This document shows, in pieces, positions 1 to 7,061 of a stretch of DNA of 14,546 nucleotides. The stretch lies in assembly GCA_009702945.1 (NCBI GenBank), contig WLGZ01000009.1, positions 1 to 14,546 of the forward strand. Direction: 5' to 3'. The stretch is from Actinomycetota bacterium (lineage in GTDB: Bacteria; Actinomycetota; Actinomycetes; S36-B12; UBA5976). The position numbers and the translations under genes are program-made. The stretch's first letter is position 1, and the number at the start of each line of letters is the position of its first letter. The notes below the pieces were generated by a model. It did no database searches, was not told where the DNA came from, and was given only the letters and a program-made list of their open reading frames with translations.

Positions 1-1371
1 ACTATGGCGGATCGTTACATCAGTGATCGATTCCTGCCGGACAAGGCAATTGACTTAATCGATGAGGCTGGCGCACGTTTGCGTATTCGTCGCATGACTG
101 CACCACCAGACTTGCGCGAAATCGACGAAAAGATTGCTGCAACTCGAATGGAAAAAGAATCTGCCATCGATGGTCAGGATTTCGAACGCGCAGCTTCGCT
201 ACGCGATGACGAAAAGAATCTGATTGCTGCCCGCGCCACTCGCGAAAAAGAGTGGAAGGACGGCGACATGGATGTGGTCGCAACTGTTGACGAAGAATTG
301 ATCGCAGAGGTTCTTGCCGCTTCAACTGGAATTCCAGTATTCAAGCTAACTGAAGAAGAGTCACAACGACTTCTTCACATGGAAGGCGAACTACACAAGC
401 GAGTTATCGGACAAGAGCAAGCAATCAAGGCCTTGTCTCAGGCAATTCGTCGCACTCGTGCCGGCCTGAAGGATCCGAAGCGTCCAGGTGGATCATTCAT
501 CTTCGCTGGTCCATCAGGTGTTGGTAAGACTGAGCTTTCCAAGACACTTGCTGAGTTCTTGTTCGGCGACGAAGAGTCACTAATCCAGTTGGATATGTCT
601 GAGTACTCCGAGAAGCACACAGTTTCTCGTCTATTCGGTTCACCTCCAGGATTTGTTGGTTACGAAGAAGGTGGCCAGCTAACTGAGAAGGTACGCCGCA
701 AGCCATTTAGCGTCGTGCTATTCGACGAAGTTGAAAAGGCTCACCCAGATATCTTCAATTCACTGTTGCAGATTCTGGAAGACGGTCGTCTAACTGATGC
801 CCAAGGTCGCGTCGTTGACTTCAAGAACACTGTCATCATCATGACTACAAACCTTGGAACTAGAGACATTGCAAAGGGTGTAAGCCTTGGCTTCGCTGAT
901 GGCAATGACACCACGACTTCATACGAACGCATGAAGGCCAAGGTCAATGATGAGCTAAAGACTCACTTCCGTCCAGAGTTCTTGAACCGCATCGATGACA
1001 TCATCGTCTTCCACCAGTTGAGTGAAGATGAAATTGTCGAGATCGTTGATCTAATGATCGCCAAGTTGGATTCCCGCTTGAAGGACAAGGACATGGCAAT
1101 CGAACTTACTTCCGCAGCAAAGGCCTTGCTGGCTAAGCGTGGTTACGACCCAGTCTTGGGCGCGCGTCCATTGCGTCGCACAATTCAGCGTGAGATTGAA
1201 GATCCAATGAGCGAAAAGATGCTCTTTGGTGATCTCAAGCCAGGCGAAATCGTAATTGTTGATGTTGAGGGCGAAGGCGAAGATGCCAAGTTCACAATTA
1301 GAGGCGAGTTCAAGGGCGAGCTTTCTGACATTGAAATCGCGCCGGCCGATACTGCTGGAGTTTCTGAGTAA
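1..1371 (+). CDS. clpC: ATP-dependent Clp protease ATPase subunit ClpC (C-terminal part, 5' truncated by window edge)
   Basis: Hexameric AAA+ unfoldase that feeds substrates to the ClpP peptidase in the cytoplasm. About 456 residues are visible, roughly the C-terminal half of a usual ~840-residue ClpC. The reading frame is open at the left edge, so the ATG at base 4 is an internal Met. Counting from that Met: the end of the first AAA domain (ADRYISDRFLPDKAIDLIDE), then a middle domain with a UVR-like helical stretch (about 45-85), then the second AAA domain. The latter has Walker A GPSGVGKT (169-176), Walker B VVLFDE (237-242), pore loop GFVGY (216-220), sensor-1 TTN (281-283) and a sensor-2 region GARPLRR near 390. 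The LGF tripeptide at 295-297 matches the ClpP-docking loop of actinobacterial ClpC, which separates it from ClpB. The next gene starts 10 bases after the stop with no terminator between. Confidence 0.96.
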   Translation, partial: TMADRYISDRFLPDKAIDLIDEAGARLRIRRMTAPPDLREIDEKIAATRMEKESAIDGQDFERAASLRDDEKNLIAARATREKEWKDGDMDVVATVDEELIAEVLAASTGIPVFKLTEEESQRLLHMEGELHKRVIGQEQAIKALSQAIRRTRAGLKDPKRPGGSFIFAGPSGVGKTELSKTLAEFLFGDEESLIQLDMSEYSEKHTVSRLFGSPPGFVGYEEGGQLTEKVRRKPFSVVLFDEVEKAHPDIFNSLLQILEDGRLTDAQGRVVDFKNTVIIMTTNLGTRDIAKGVSLGFADGNDTTTSYERMKAKVNDELKTHFRPEFLNRIDDIIVFHQLSEDEIVEIVDLMIAKLDSRLKDKDMAIELTSAAKALLAKRGYDPVLGARPLRRTIQREIEDPMSEKMLFGDLKPGEIVIVDVEGEGEDAKFTIRGEFKGELSDIEIAPADTAGVSE

Positions 1372-1381
1372 TTAACTGCTG

Positions 1382-2575
1382 ATGGCTGCCAACAATTTTG
1401 ACTTCGGAGTAATCGGAGCCGGAATTGTTGGCCTAGCCATGGCGAATCGAATTCGCCAGGTCCACCCCAATGCCAAGATTGCGGTTTTCGATAAAGAGAA
1501 CTCGGTTGGCGAGCATGCAAGTGGCCGCAATAGTGGTGTGCTGCACGCTGGCTTCTATTACTCACCAGATTCGCTAAAGGCGGCGTTAACTCGAGATGGC
1601 AATAAACTGCTACGAGATTTCTGCAGTGAAGAAAACATCCAAGTTAAAGAAACTGGAAAAGTTGTAGTCGCACAGAATCCTGCCGAAGTTGCTGCGTTAC
1701 AAGAATTGCATCGTCGGGGAAATGCCAATGGAGTAGTCACTGAACTCGTATCACCAGAGCGACTTGCTGAACTAGAACCGCTAGCCAAAACCTCAGAGTT
1801 AGCACTTTGGTCGCCGCACACCGCAGTAGCAAATCCACTCGCGGTAACTCAAGGACTGGCTAACAAAGTTGTTCGCGAAGGCACAACACTTAAGTTAGGC
1901 CAAGAAGTATTGCGCACAACCCAAAATCGAATCATCACAAATCTTGGTAACTATTCTGTTGGCCACATCATTAATTGCGCCGGACTTTATGCCGACAAGA
2001 TTGCAAAACAATTTGGTTACTGCGATGACTATGCGATGTTGCCGTTCAAAGGTTTGTATTGGTACGGAAACTGGGAGCCAGGCAAACTTCAGCGTCACGT
2101 TTATCCAGTCCCAGATGTTCGCAACCCATTCCTTGGCGTGCACTTAACTGTGACGATTGATGGGCGAGCAAAAATTGGCCCAACTGCAATTCCGATTTTC
2201 TCTCGCGAAAGTTATGCCGGTTTCGGGGGACTAAGCCCTAAGGAAATTCTCAACATAGTTGGCATATATCCAAAGTTTCTTACTAGTAAGCATCACGATG
2301 TTTTAGGTTTGATTAAAACTGAGATGCCAAAGTATCTGCAGCGTCACCTGGTTTCGCAAGCCAAGGCGTTGGTGCCAAGTGTGGAACCAAAAGATTTCAA
2401 ACAGCGTGGCGAACCTGGAATTCGGGCTCAACTTCTGGACATCAAGAACAAGAAACTTGAAATGGATTTCGTGGTTCGTGGTGATGAGAACTCAACCCAT
2501 TTGCTCAACGCGGTATCGCCAGCTTGGACTAGCGCCTTGGCCATGGCGAATCATGTTTGCAAAAAGTTCGATTAG
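1382..2575 (+). CDS. lhgO: FAD-dependent oxidoreductase, L-2-hydroxyglutarate oxidase (LhgO) type
   Basis: Predicted flavoprotein of the DAO family (397 aa) that would oxidise L-2-hydroxyglutarate or a related 2-hydroxyacid to the 2-oxoacid, passing electrons to oxygen or quinone. The N-terminus carries the dinucleotide fold GAGIVG (residues 12-17), with an acidic residue (D37) ending the second strand, followed by SGRNSGVLHAGFYY (47-60), typical of LhgO/L2HGDH proteins. The C-terminus has the LLNAVSPAWTSALA-type FAD-closing segment. The length is close to the ~400-420 aa usual for the family. Start ATG at 1382 places the GxGxxG motif at the expected distance, although no good Shine-Dalgarno precedes it. 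It lies 10 bases behind clpC and is probably cotranscribed, but no metabolic partner is in view, so the exact substrate is inferred from family resemblance. Confidence 0.85.
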   Translation: MAANNFDFGVIGAGIVGLAMANRIRQVHPNAKIAVFDKENSVGEHASGRNSGVLHAGFYYSPDSLKAALTRDGNKLLRDFCSEENIQVKETGKVVVAQNPAEVAALQELHRRGNANGVVTELVSPERLAELEPLAKTSELALWSPHTAVANPLAVTQGLANKVVREGTTLKLGQEVLRTTQNRIITNLGNYSVGHIINCAGLYADKIAKQFGYCDDYAMLPFKGLYWYGNWEPGKLQRHVYPVPDVRNPFLGVHLTVTIDGRAKIGPTAIPIFSRESYAGFGGLSPKEILNIVGIYPKFLTSKHHDVLGLIKTEMPKYLQRHLVSQAKALVPSVEPKDFKQRGEPGIRAQLLDIKNKKLEMDFVVRGDENSTHLLNAVSPAWTSALAMANHVCKKFD

Positions 2576-2603
2576 GATTTAGAAAACGAAGGATTGGAAG
2601 ATC

Positions 2604-2882
2604 GTGGAATCAACAGTTGACTTAATTTGGCTAGTTTCTGGCTACATTGCACTTGGCATCAAAGCCTGGGCGCTTTCGGATGTAATCAAAGCTCCAGCTG
2701 AAGCATTCCCATTTCTAAATCGCCAAACTAAGAACATTTGGCTCGCGATCACAGTCGGCAGTATTTTGGGCCACATTCTTTTTGGAGCTTGGGGCTTCAC
2801 TGGAATCATCGGCCTAATTGCTTGTGGTGTCTATCTTGCTGACATCCGCGTAAAGATTAACGACATGACAGGTCGTCGGTGA
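2604..2882 (+). CDS. Small membrane protein, DUF2516-like
   Basis: A 92-residue hydrophobic protein starting at GTG 2604, with purine-rich AAGGA and GGAAG stretches just upstream as possible ribosome-binding sites. Two to three membrane segments are visible: about residues 5-25 (LIWLVSGYIALGIKAWALSD) and about 44-80, which may hold two helices. Between them is the polar loop KAPAEAFPFLNRQTKN. This layout, with an Ala-Phe-Pro loop after the first helix, resembles the actinobacterial DUF2516 family, whose function is unknown to me. The stop codon TGA overlaps the GTG start of the next gene (GTGA at 2879-2882), so the two are probably translationally coupled. Assignment rests on recalled family resemblance only. 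Confidence 0.75.
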   Translation: MESTVDLIWLVSGYIALGIKAWALSDVIKAPAEAFPFLNRQTKNIWLAITVGSILGHILFGAWGFTGIIGLIACGVYLADIRVKINDMTGRR

Positions 2883-3673
2883 CCCCTTCGGTTCTCGGTG
2901 ACATCACCAGAGGAACAACTAATCCAAATCGGCTTCGTCGGATTGACCGATGGATGTTGCACGCAGTTTGCCCAATCATTCGAAATTCCAAAGATCCAGT
3001 CGTAGTTGATTTAGGTTATGGCGCCACTCCCATAACGACGCAAGAAATGTTCCATAGGTTTCGCAAGCATGTCAGGCCTGATGTTGAAGTAGTTGGCATT
3101 GAGATAGATCCAATTCGAGTAACGCAAGCACTAGAAATTGTTGAGCCTGGACTCGATTTTGCATATGGGGGATTTGAAGTTCCATTGCCAGATGCTCGTA
3201 AGCCAATCGCAATTCGAGCGTTTAATGTGCTCCGCCAATATGACGAAAGTGAAGTTTCGAAGTCCTGGCAGCTAATGACAAATCGATTGGCCCCTGAAGG
3301 ATTTTTAGTTGAAGGTACTTGCGATGAAATCGGTCGACGAAGCTCCTGGGTTGCCTTACGCAGTCAAGAAAAGATTCCAGAAACATTTACGATTTCACTT
3401 CATGTTGGATCCCTTGAAATGCCGTCAGAAATTGCGCCTCGATTACCTAAAGCATTAATTCATCGAAACGTGCCAGGTGAAAAAATCTATGATTTTTTGC
3501 AAGAGTTTGATCGAACTTGGCTAGGCAATTCAGCGATGATTCCATTTGGCGCGAGGCAGCGCTGGGTAGCAGCTGTTGAAGCTCTGCGATCAAGTTACCC
3601 AATCCTGGATAACAAAGTCCGCTGGCGATTAGGCGAAGTTACGATCCCCTGGGATGTTGTAGCACCAAAGTAA
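2879..3673 (+). CDS. Class I SAM-dependent methyltransferase-like protein, substrate unknown
   Basis: A 264-residue soluble protein with a Rossmann-type nucleotide-binding start: VVVDLGYGATP (residues 41-51) fits motif I of class I methyltransferases, and VEVVGIEIDP further on fits strand 2 with the acidic residue that binds the ribose of SAM. The rest (LPDARKPIAIRAFNVLRQYD and onward) has the expected alternating pattern, but no catalytic motif that would name a substrate. Start GTG 2879 overlaps the stop of the small membrane protein by 4 bases, implying coupled translation and perhaps a shared role. It ends 5 bases before the stop of the convergent gpmA. It could also be a non-catalytic SAM-fold protein. 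No rRNA, protein or small-molecule methylation motif was recognised. Confidence 0.75.
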   Translation: MTPSVLGDITRGTTNPNRLRRIDRWMLHAVCPIIRNSKDPVVVDLGYGATPITTQEMFHRFRKHVRPDVEVVGIEIDPIRVTQALEIVEPGLDFAYGGFEVPLPDARKPIAIRAFNVLRQYDESEVSKSWQLMTNRLAPEGFLVEGTCDEIGRRSSWVALRSQEKIPETFTISLHVGSLEMPSEIAPRLPKALIHRNVPGEKIYDFLQEFDRTWLGNSAMIPFGARQRWVAAVEALRSSYPILDNKVRWRLGEVTIPWDVVAPK

Positions 3674-3684
3674 AAGTTTTACTT
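3668..3684. terminator. Palindrome spanning the ends of the convergent methyltransferase-like and gpmA genes
   Basis: AAGTAAAA and TTTTACTT flank a single central G, a perfect 8-base inverted repeat. Each arm carries the final Lys codon and TAA stop of one of the two convergent genes. A run of T follows in both directions, so it could act as a weak bidirectional terminator, but the stem is all A/T except for one G:C pair and the hairpin loop would have to consume inner pairs. It may simply reflect two genes that end AAG-TAA. Confidence 0.35.
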
Positions 3685-4428
3685 CTTACCTTGATTAGCT
3701 ACCGCGGCAGCAGCAGTGGCCGCAGCTTCTGGATCTAGATACTTTCCACCAGGAACTACTGGCTTGAAGTTGCTATCTAATTCATAGACCAACGGAATTC
3801 CAGTTGGAATGTTTAAGCCAGCAATGTCATCATCACTGATGCCGTCTAAGTGCTTAACCAAAGCGCGCAATGAGTTTCCATGCGCAGCCACCATAACCGT
3901 CTTGCCTGCTTTAAGGTCTGGGACGATGTTTGACTCCCAGTAAGGCAACATACGAACAACTACGTCGGCTAGACATTCAGTGCCCGGTAAGTCTTTACCT
4001 AAATCGGCGTAGCGCAGGTCATGAGTTTGCGCGTATTCATTGTTTGGATCAATAACTGGTGGTGGCGTATCAAAGGATCGACGCCACAACATGAATTGTT
4101 CTTCACCATATTCAGCAAGCGTTTGAGCTTTGTCTTTACCTTGCAAAGCTCCATAGTGACGTTCGTTTAAACGCCAAGTGCGGTGAACCGGAATCCAGTG
4201 GCGGTCGGCAACATCGAGCGCGATGTTTGCAGTCTTGATGGCTCGACGCAAAAGTGAAGTGTGAAGCACATCTGGCAAAATGCCTGCTTCTTTAAGTAAC
4301 TCGCCAGCTCTAGTGGCCTCACCTAGACCTTTTTGGTTTAGATCGACATCAACCCAGCCAGTAAAAAGGTTCTTTTCATTCCATTGGCTTTCGCCGTGAC
4401 GAACCAAGATCAAGGAGTAGTTACTCAT
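3679..4428 (-). CDS. gpmA: 2,3-bisphosphoglycerate-dependent phosphoglycerate mutase
   Basis: Glycolytic and gluconeogenic enzyme interconverting 3- and 2-phosphoglycerate in the cytoplasm. The 249-residue length is typical. The phosphohistidine motif LVRHGES has the catalytic His at residue 11 (R10, H11, G12), followed by a FTGWVDVDL segment characteristic of dPGM. E89 in NERHYGALQGK and H183 in AAHGNSLRAL supply the other active-site residues. A low-complexity Ala-rich tail ending in GKK closes the protein. Start ATG at 4428 gives the canonical N-terminus. It is the last gene of the minus-strand run mshA > ybjN-like > gpmA, 17 bases after the YbjN-like stop. The same three neighbours occur together in mycobacteria, where gpm1 sits next to senX3-regX3, as it nearly does here. 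Confidence 0.97.
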   Translation of the reverse strand: MSNYSLILVRHGESQWNEKNLFTGWVDVDLNQKGLGEATRAGELLKEAGILPDVLHTSLLRRAIKTANIALDVADRHWIPVHRTWRLNERHYGALQGKDKAQTLAEYGEEQFMLWRRSFDTPPPVIDPNNEYAQTHDLRYADLGKDLPGTECLADVVVRMLPYWESNIVPDLKAGKTVMVAAHGNSLRALVKHLDGISDDDIAGLNIPTGIPLVYELDSNFKPVVPGGKYLDPEAAATAAAAVANQGKK

Positions 4429-4445
4429 AGTTCAATTCTGCCTGA

Positions 4446-4925
4446 TTACTCAAAGAAGTGAGCAAAGGCCTGCAGGTTGGCCATGTCCATACCTTTGCTG
4501 GTTCGCCAAGCCCACTCTTTTTCAATGGCTGAACGGAAACCCAACTCAAGCAAGATGTTGAAAGAGTTATCACTGGTTTGGAGCATGACACCGAGCATTT
4601 GATCTATTTGAGCAATGTCAACGGTTGCAATTGGAAGCACACCCGAAAGATAGATATCGCCAAGGTGATCAAGGCAGTAATTGATAACGAGTAGTTTTCG
4701 ATTCTGCTCCAAAATCCAGCGATAAACCGCTTCATGGTTTTCATCTGGATTTCGGGCCACGAAACTTTCGATCTTGAAAACTTTGTCACCAATTGTCATC
4801 GCCACATTTACGAATTGCTTATTAGTTCCGGGAAGGGAAACCACAACGGTTTTCTCGCCAGCCAACTCAAACTGCAAATCCTGTGAGGTTAGAAATTCGG
4901 TAACCTCAGTAATTGAAAGCGTCAT
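4446..4925 (-). CDS. YbjN-domain protein of the mshA-gpm cluster
   Basis: A 159-residue soluble protein resembling the YbjN (sensory-transduction-like) family found between mshA and gpm in mycobacteria and streptomycetes. Visible are the mixed alpha/beta opening ITEVTEFLTSQDLQFEL, a central WILEQNRKLLVINYCLD segment and the GDIYLSGVLP strand usual for YbjN folds, which are related to type III secretion chaperone folds. The catalytic or binding role is unknown. Its ATG overlaps the TGA of mshA by 4 bases (4922-4925), so it is very likely coupled to mshA. It may act as a chaperone or partner, but nothing in the sequence proves that. Assignment is from fold pattern and gene order. Confidence 0.82.
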   Translation of the reverse strand: MTLSITEVTEFLTSQDLQFELAGEKTVVVSLPGTNKQFVNVAMTIGDKVFKIESFVARNPDENHEAVYRWILEQNRKLLVINYCLDHLGDIYLSGVLPIATVDIAQIDQMLGVMLQTSDNSFNILLELGFRSAIEKEWAWRTSKGMDMANLQAFAHFFE

Positions 4926-6196
4926 ACTTGCGCCCGAACCTGTGATGATTTAACGGCTTCGTTGTAAACCGAAATCAGTTTGTCAGTTGTGTCTTCCCAG
5001 CCAAAGTGAGAAGCGTGCGCAATCGCACCAGTTGAAAGTTTGGTTCGAAGTGCATCATTCGTTACGACACTGAGAATTTGATCAGCCCAAGTTGCTGGCT
5101 CATGACCATCTACCAAAACGCCACTGATTCCATCGCGAACTGCAGTTGGCAGGCCACCGACGCGAGCTGCAATCACAGGAGTGCCACAAGCCTGCGCTTC
5201 GATCGCAACTAACCCAAAAGATTCGCTGTAGGACGGAACCACACAAACCGAGGCTGCTTGAAACCATTTAACTAATTCGGCGCGACTTGTTGGCGGCACA
5301 AACTTAACGATGTCAGAGATTCCAAGTTGATCGGCAAGGTTAACTAATGCATCTGGTCGTTCAAGTCCACTGCCTGAAGGTCCGCCACAAATTGCCACAA
5401 CTAATCGACTTCGCAATTCAGGATTACGTTTCAAAATTTCAGCTGCAGCCTCAATCAAAACGTCCGGTGCTTTCAAAGGTTGAATGCGTCCCACAAATAA
5501 CAAAACGATGGTGTCATCAGCGACACCTAGCTCCTTGCGAACAACTGATTGATTACCAGGCACAAACACATCAAGATCAACCCCAGGATGCACGACCCGA
5601 ACTCGGTTTGGATCCGCGTGATACAGCTCAATTAATTCTTTGGCTTCTGCATGAGTATTTGCAACAAGGCGATCAGCTGCAGTGACAACTTGCTCTTCAC
5701 CTATTTCACGAATTGCAGGCTCCGGTGAATCGCCTTGCGCCAAAGTTAAGTTTTTGACACGCGCCATGGTGTGCATGGTGTGAACAAGTGGCACACCCCA
5801 ACGTTCTTGCGCAATCCAACCAACTTGGCCAGAAAGCCAATAGTGACTGTGAACTAAATCGTAGAAACCTTCATTCTTTGCTGCTTCAGCTCGCAATACG
5901 CCAGCGGTAACTGCACATAGTTGCGCAGGCAAGTCTTCCTTGCGCAAACCTTCAAATGGGCCAGCAGGAATATGTCGAACTAAAACTCCGGGCGCCAGCT
6001 CAGTTACTTCCGGCTCAACTAACGAAGTTGCACGAGTAAAGATTTCAACTTCGATACCACGAGCTGCAATTCGCTTGGCAGTTTCGGCAATGTAAACGTT
6101 CATGCCACCAGAGTCGCCGGTACCTGGTTGATGCAGCGGGGAAGTGTGGACAGAAAGAATCGCAATGCGACGCAGATCTGTTGATGTATTTGCCAT
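4922..6196 (-). CDS. mshA: D-inositol-3-phosphate glycosyltransferase (mycothiol synthesis)
   Basis: First committed enzyme of mycothiol biosynthesis: transfers GlcNAc from UDP-GlcNAc to 1L-myo-inositol 1-phosphate. It is a 424-residue GT-B fold enzyme of glycosyltransferase family 4. Residues 25-37 (GTGDSGGMNVYIA) form the Gly-rich acceptor loop of MshA, SHYWLSGQVGW (117-127) follows, VHPGVDLDVF (202-211) starts the C-terminal domain, FVGRIQPLKAPDVL (234-247) binds the donor phosphate, and E325-X7-E333 is the GT4 signature with GTPVIAARVGGLP after it. Start ATG 6196 has an AAGGG stretch 5 bases upstream. It leads the operon with the YbjN-like gene and gpmA and lies 60 bases downstream of phoU on the same strand. 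MshA would supply the main low-molecular-weight thiol of the cell. Confidence 0.95.
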   Translation of the reverse strand: MANTSTDLRRIAILSVHTSPLHQPGTGDSGGMNVYIAETAKRIAARGIEVEIFTRATSLVEPEVTELAPGVLVRHIPAGPFEGLRKEDLPAQLCAVTAGVLRAEAAKNEGFYDLVHSHYWLSGQVGWIAQERWGVPLVHTMHTMARVKNLTLAQGDSPEPAIREIGEEQVVTAADRLVANTHAEAKELIELYHADPNRVRVVHPGVDLDVFVPGNQSVVRKELGVADDTIVLLFVGRIQPLKAPDVLIEAAAEILKRNPELRSRLVVAICGGPSGSGLERPDALVNLADQLGISDIVKFVPPTSRAELVKWFQAASVCVVPSYSESFGLVAIEAQACGTPVIAARVGGLPTAVRDGISGVLVDGHEPATWADQILSVVTNDALRTKLSTGAIAHASHFGWEDTTDKLISVYNEAVKSSQVRAQV

Positions 6197-6231
6197 GAGA
6201 ACCCTTAACTAACTTAGCGAAAAGGGCAGAA

Positions 6232-6260
6232 CTAAGACACTTTTAGAAAAAGTGCTTTAG
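6232..6260 (-). terminator. Hairpin at the 3' end of phoU, before mshA
   Basis: An inverted repeat of 13-base arms (CTAAGACACTTTT and AAAAGTGCTTTAG, 11 of 13 pairing) around an AGA loop. The inner seven pairs are perfect. The phoU stop codon lies inside one arm. Read on the minus strand there is no long U tract after it (TTCTGCCC follows), so it is either an imperfect intrinsic terminator or an RNA hairpin separating phoU from mshA. Confidence 0.55.
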
Positions 6261-6895
6261 ATATTGGCGTATGGTTCACCGGTAACGATGTAAATCACGC
6301 GACGAGCAAGGGAAACTGCGTGATCTCCAAAACGCTCATAAAAGCGGCTCAACAATGTGACATCGATTGCGGCCTCTACGCCGTGGTCCCAAGAATCAGA
6401 AAGCACTGCTGTAAACAAATCGCGATGTAAGCGATCTAGAGTGTCGTCGTATTGCTTCATCTTGTCGGCAAGTGTTGTGTCGCGCGTCTCGATAACTCGA
6501 CCGGCTTCAGCCACAATCTTGCTCGCGGCATCGCCCATTTCCCGAAAAGTTGACTGCAGGTCAACTGGAATCGAAGGATTTGGATAACGCAACCGAACCT
6601 GCTTAGCGATGTGAACTGCCAAGTCACCCATTCGTTCTAATGAGGTTGCCATGCGAATTCCGCCCATGGTCATGCGCAAATCAGTTGCCATTGGGGCTTC
6701 TAGAGCCGCAACTCGGAAACACAATTCCTCAACTTCCGCATTCAAGCGATTGATCTCATCATCACCGGTTATGACTTGTTCAGCCATAGAAAGGTCATCT
6801 GTAAGTAACGCGGTGGTAGCAGTCGCAATTGCGGTACCAACTAGCTCTGACATGTGAACTAAATTGGCGTTGATAGCTTCTAATTTGTCCTGCAT
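6257..6895 (-). CDS. phoU: Phosphate-specific transport system accessory protein PhoU
   Basis: Negative regulator that links the Pst transporter to the SenX3-type histidine kinase and keeps phosphate-starvation genes off when phosphate is plentiful. It is a 212-residue all-alpha protein built of two three-helix PhoU repeats: the first with GDDEINRLNAEVEELCFRVA and RMTMGGIRMATSLERMGDLA, the second ending in LLSRFYERFGDHAVSLARRV. The ERMGD and ERFGDH motifs hold the metal-cluster ligands of the family. Start ATG 6895 is the only Met start, because an in-frame TAG lies ten codons upstream. The N-terminus is therefore about ten residues shorter than common PhoU proteins. There is no Shine-Dalgarno; a TAGAAT hexamer 7 bases upstream would suit a leaderless transcript. 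It is divergent from senX3. Confidence 0.95.
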   Translation of the reverse strand: MQDKLEAINANLVHMSELVGTAIATATTALLTDDLSMAEQVITGDDEINRLNAEVEELCFRVAALEAPMATDLRMTMGGIRMATSLERMGDLAVHIAKQVRLRYPNPSIPVDLQSTFREMGDAASKIVAEAGRVIETRDTTLADKMKQYDDTLDRLHRDLFTAVLSDSWDHGVEAAIDVTLLSRFYERFGDHAVSLARRVIYIVTGEPYANI

Positions 6896-6902
6896 GGCTT
6901 TG

Positions 6903-6908
6903 ATTCTA
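6903..6908 (-). promoter_or_regulatory. Candidate -10 element for leaderless phoU mRNA
   Basis: TAGAAT on the minus strand fits the actinobacterial TANNNT -10 pattern and ends 7 bases before the phoU ATG. With no ribosome-binding site in between, transcription would begin at or next to the start codon. Spacing supports this, but no clear -35 was found. Confidence 0.35.
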
Positions 6909-6945
6909 AACCCAAGTTGCCGCTAAAGATGGGCAGGTTTGGGTT
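6909..6945. repeat. Imperfect inverted repeat upstream of phoU
   Basis: AACCCAA (6909-6915) pairs with TTGGGTT (6939-6945), and inside it TGCC (6918-6921) pairs with GGCA (6932-6935). The repeat covers the -35 area of phoU if the -10 at 6903-6908 is used. It could be an operator or, if transcription starts further upstream, a leader hairpin. The remainder of the 198-base phoU/senX3 spacer (6896-7093) holds the PHO-box-like repeat and senX3 promoter described separately. Confidence 0.4.
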
Positions 6946-6990
6946 GCTTTAGAAAACACTTAGCAACCAACTGGCTAATTCTTTTGCTAT

Positions 6991-7012
6991 AAATGGTGAA
7001 CTCTAAGTGAAA
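6991..7012 (-). promoter_or_regulatory. Candidate PHO box (two 11-base direct repeats) in the phoU/senX3 divergent region
   Basis: On the minus strand TTTCACTTAGA is followed directly by GTTCACCATTT. Against the Streptomyces PhoP repeat unit G(G/T)TCAYYYR(G/C)G, as I recall it, the first matches at 9 of 11 positions and the second at 7 of 11, with exact 11-base phasing. It probably binds RegX3. Whether it drives phoU, senX3 or both is not clear. Confidence 0.5.
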
Positions 7013-7045
7013 TTGGGCTAGCCATGAGATGTCTAGGTCACCCTC

Positions 7046-7055
7046 TGCCTATCCT
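7046..7055 (+). promoter_or_regulatory. Candidate extended -10 promoter of senX3-regX3
   Basis: TGCCTATCCT contains an extended -10 (TGC before TATCCT, a TANNNT match). The same core, CTGC-C/G-TATCC-C/T, recurs before pstC at 8929-8939. GGTCACCCTCT (7036-7046) just upstream matches 9 of 11 positions of a single PHO repeat unit but has no good tandem partner. Initiation 6-7 bases downstream would fall at about 7062. Confidence 0.4.
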
Positions 7056-7061
7056 TAAGGT

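Noticed and set aside
1185..1565. 126-codon minus-strand frame across the clpC/lhgO junction
   Set aside because: It overlaps two genes with clear family motifs and has no domain of its own.
5347..5685. 112-codon plus-strand frame inside mshA
   Set aside because: Gln-rich product opposite a well-conserved glycosyltransferase region; typical antisense shadow.
6273..6280. GGTTCACC near the 3' end of phoU
   Set aside because: Coding sequence (the Gly-Glu-Pro-Tyr codons of PhoU on the other strand) with no tandem unit.
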